64,000 nt of DNA from contig CAZIFQ010000012.1 of assembly GCA_964538375.1 (NCBI GenBank), positions 1 through 64,000 of the forward strand. The letters are read 5' to 3'. Origin of the DNA: JAUUZQ01 sp964538375. GTDB taxonomy: Bacteria > Bacteroidota > Bacteroidia > Bacteroidales > GCA-2748055. Shown here one piece after another: positions 63,580-64,000 of the stretch. Position 1 is the stretch's first letter. Every line of letters begins with the position of its first letter. Below the pieces are notes generated by a model. The model saw only the letters and a program-made list of their open reading frames with translations. It was not told the origin of the DNA and made no database searches. Both the position numbers and the translations under genes were made by a program.

Positions 63580-63643
63580 CATTAGCTCATTGACTCATTG
63601 ACTCATTGACCCATTAACCCATTAACCCATTGACTCATTCCCA
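63580..63643. repeat. 8-bp tandem array (CATTGACT-like), 8 units, abutting dprA
   Basis: Eight consecutive octamers: CATTAGCT, CATTGACT twice, CATTGACC, CATTAACC twice, CATTGACT, CATTCCCA. The last base of unit 8 (63643) is directly followed by the dprA ATG at 63644. Same family as the four-unit array at 12257-12288. Confidence 0.88.
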
Positions 63644-64000
63644 ATGAAAGAAGAAGACCTGCTGTATACCATGGCACTGACCATGCTGTCAGAGATAGGA
63701 GCCATAACAGCCAAAAAACTCATTGCCTATATTGGCAGCCCGGAGGGTGTGTTCAGAGAGACAAAATCTTCCCTGGAGAGGATTCCCGGTATTGGTCAGC
63801 ACCTTGCAGGAAAAATAACTCAACATAATATACTCCATAAGGCAGAGAGAGAGATCATCAGCATGAGCAAGGAAAGAATCTCTTGTATATATTATCAAGA
63901 ACCAGAATATCCATGGAAATTAAAAAATTGTGACGACGGCCCGGTCTTACTTTTTTACCGTGGGCAAAATGATTTCAATCGCCCGAAAATCCTCAGTATC
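63644..64000 (+). CDS. dprA: DNA-processing protein DprA, N-terminal part
   Basis: The first 119 codons are present and the frame stays open at the right edge. The opening MKEEDLLYTMALTMLSEIGA, the helix-hairpin-helix-like SSLERIPGIGQHLAGKI, and YYQEPEYPWKLKNCDDGPVLLFYRG match the DprA/Smf N-terminal domain, with the Rossmann fold expected beyond the edge. DprA loads RecA on incoming single-stranded DNA in natural transformation. The start is fixed by the ATG directly after the repeat array. Confidence 0.9.
   Translation, partial: MKEEDLLYTMALTMLSEIGAITAKKLIAYIGSPEGVFRETKSSLERIPGIGQHLAGKITQHNILHKAEREIISMSKERISCIYYQEPEYPWKLKNCDDGPVLLFYRGQNDFNRPKILSI

Noticed and set aside
63580..63643. Possible CRISPR array
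   Set aside because: The units are 8 bases in direct tandem without spacers, so this is a short tandem repeat, not repeats separated by unique spacers. No cas gene is present.

Overview
The window is typical of a member of the phylum Bacteroidetes, most likely Bacteroidales in the broad sense. The signs are a Bacteroidales-like 16S 5' end, a SusC/SusD pair, promoters of the TTTG-N19-TAnnTTTG type, few Shine-Dalgarno sites, and a dcw cluster without murF or ddl. One glycoside hydrolase ends in a type IX secretion (Por) sorting domain, which suggests a T9SS-positive lineage (Marinilabiliales/Prolixibacter-like) rather than gut Bacteroides. The genus cannot be fixed from this sequence. No tRNA gene, CRISPR array, prophage or intact insertion sequence was seen.

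Layout. 1-790: 5' end of a 16S gene on the minus strand with three stacked rrn promoters. 1054-5423: polyprenol-phosphate glycosyltransferase, an unknown lipoprotein, dihydroorotase and a secreted aldose 1-epimerase. 5785-14596: a small glycan-uptake locus (SusC, SusD, sugar-porter MFS, T9SS-exported GH16 beta-glucanase). 14665-20757 (minus): an FtsX-type permease with a sigma-54-like promoter, aspartate kinase, a SiaC-family protein and the folate genes pabC/pabB. 21044-32327 (plus): mfd, coaX, an outer-membrane protein, a TPR protein, lptC, a 61-residue membrane protein, a CBS-domain transporter and a PpiD-type foldase. 32397-48039 (minus): yqeY and the cell-wall/division cluster mraZ-rsmH-ftsL-ftsI-murE-mraY-murD-ftsW-murG-murC-ftsQ-ftsA-ftsZ, preceded by a well-formed MraZ operator. 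48214-49716: a glycine-lipid pair in which the O-acyltransferase gene is broken by an internal deletion and the N-acyltransferase gene is intact. 49762-64000: a PurF-type amidotransferase, a SPOR protein, an orphan histidine kinase, yebC, miaB, a STAS protein, aspS, tadA, aroA, proline dehydrogenase and the start of dprA.

The main unexplained structure is intergenic. Three near-perfect palindromes built on GAGACGCG (20939, 54168, 60421) occur with a truncated REP-associated transposase (RAYT) remnant at 57988. Many gene borders carry degenerate tandem arrays with periods of 7, 8, 16, 17 or 19 bp, several stopping within a few bases of a start or stop codon. One 7-bp array (55851-55933) reverses orientation about a central palindrome inside the predicted miaB leader. 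These resemble the heptanucleotide STRR repeats of cyanobacteria in form, but I know of no described Bacteroidetes counterpart. The other notable event is the glsA deletion, whose junction sits in a short word that would have been a direct repeat in the parental gene.
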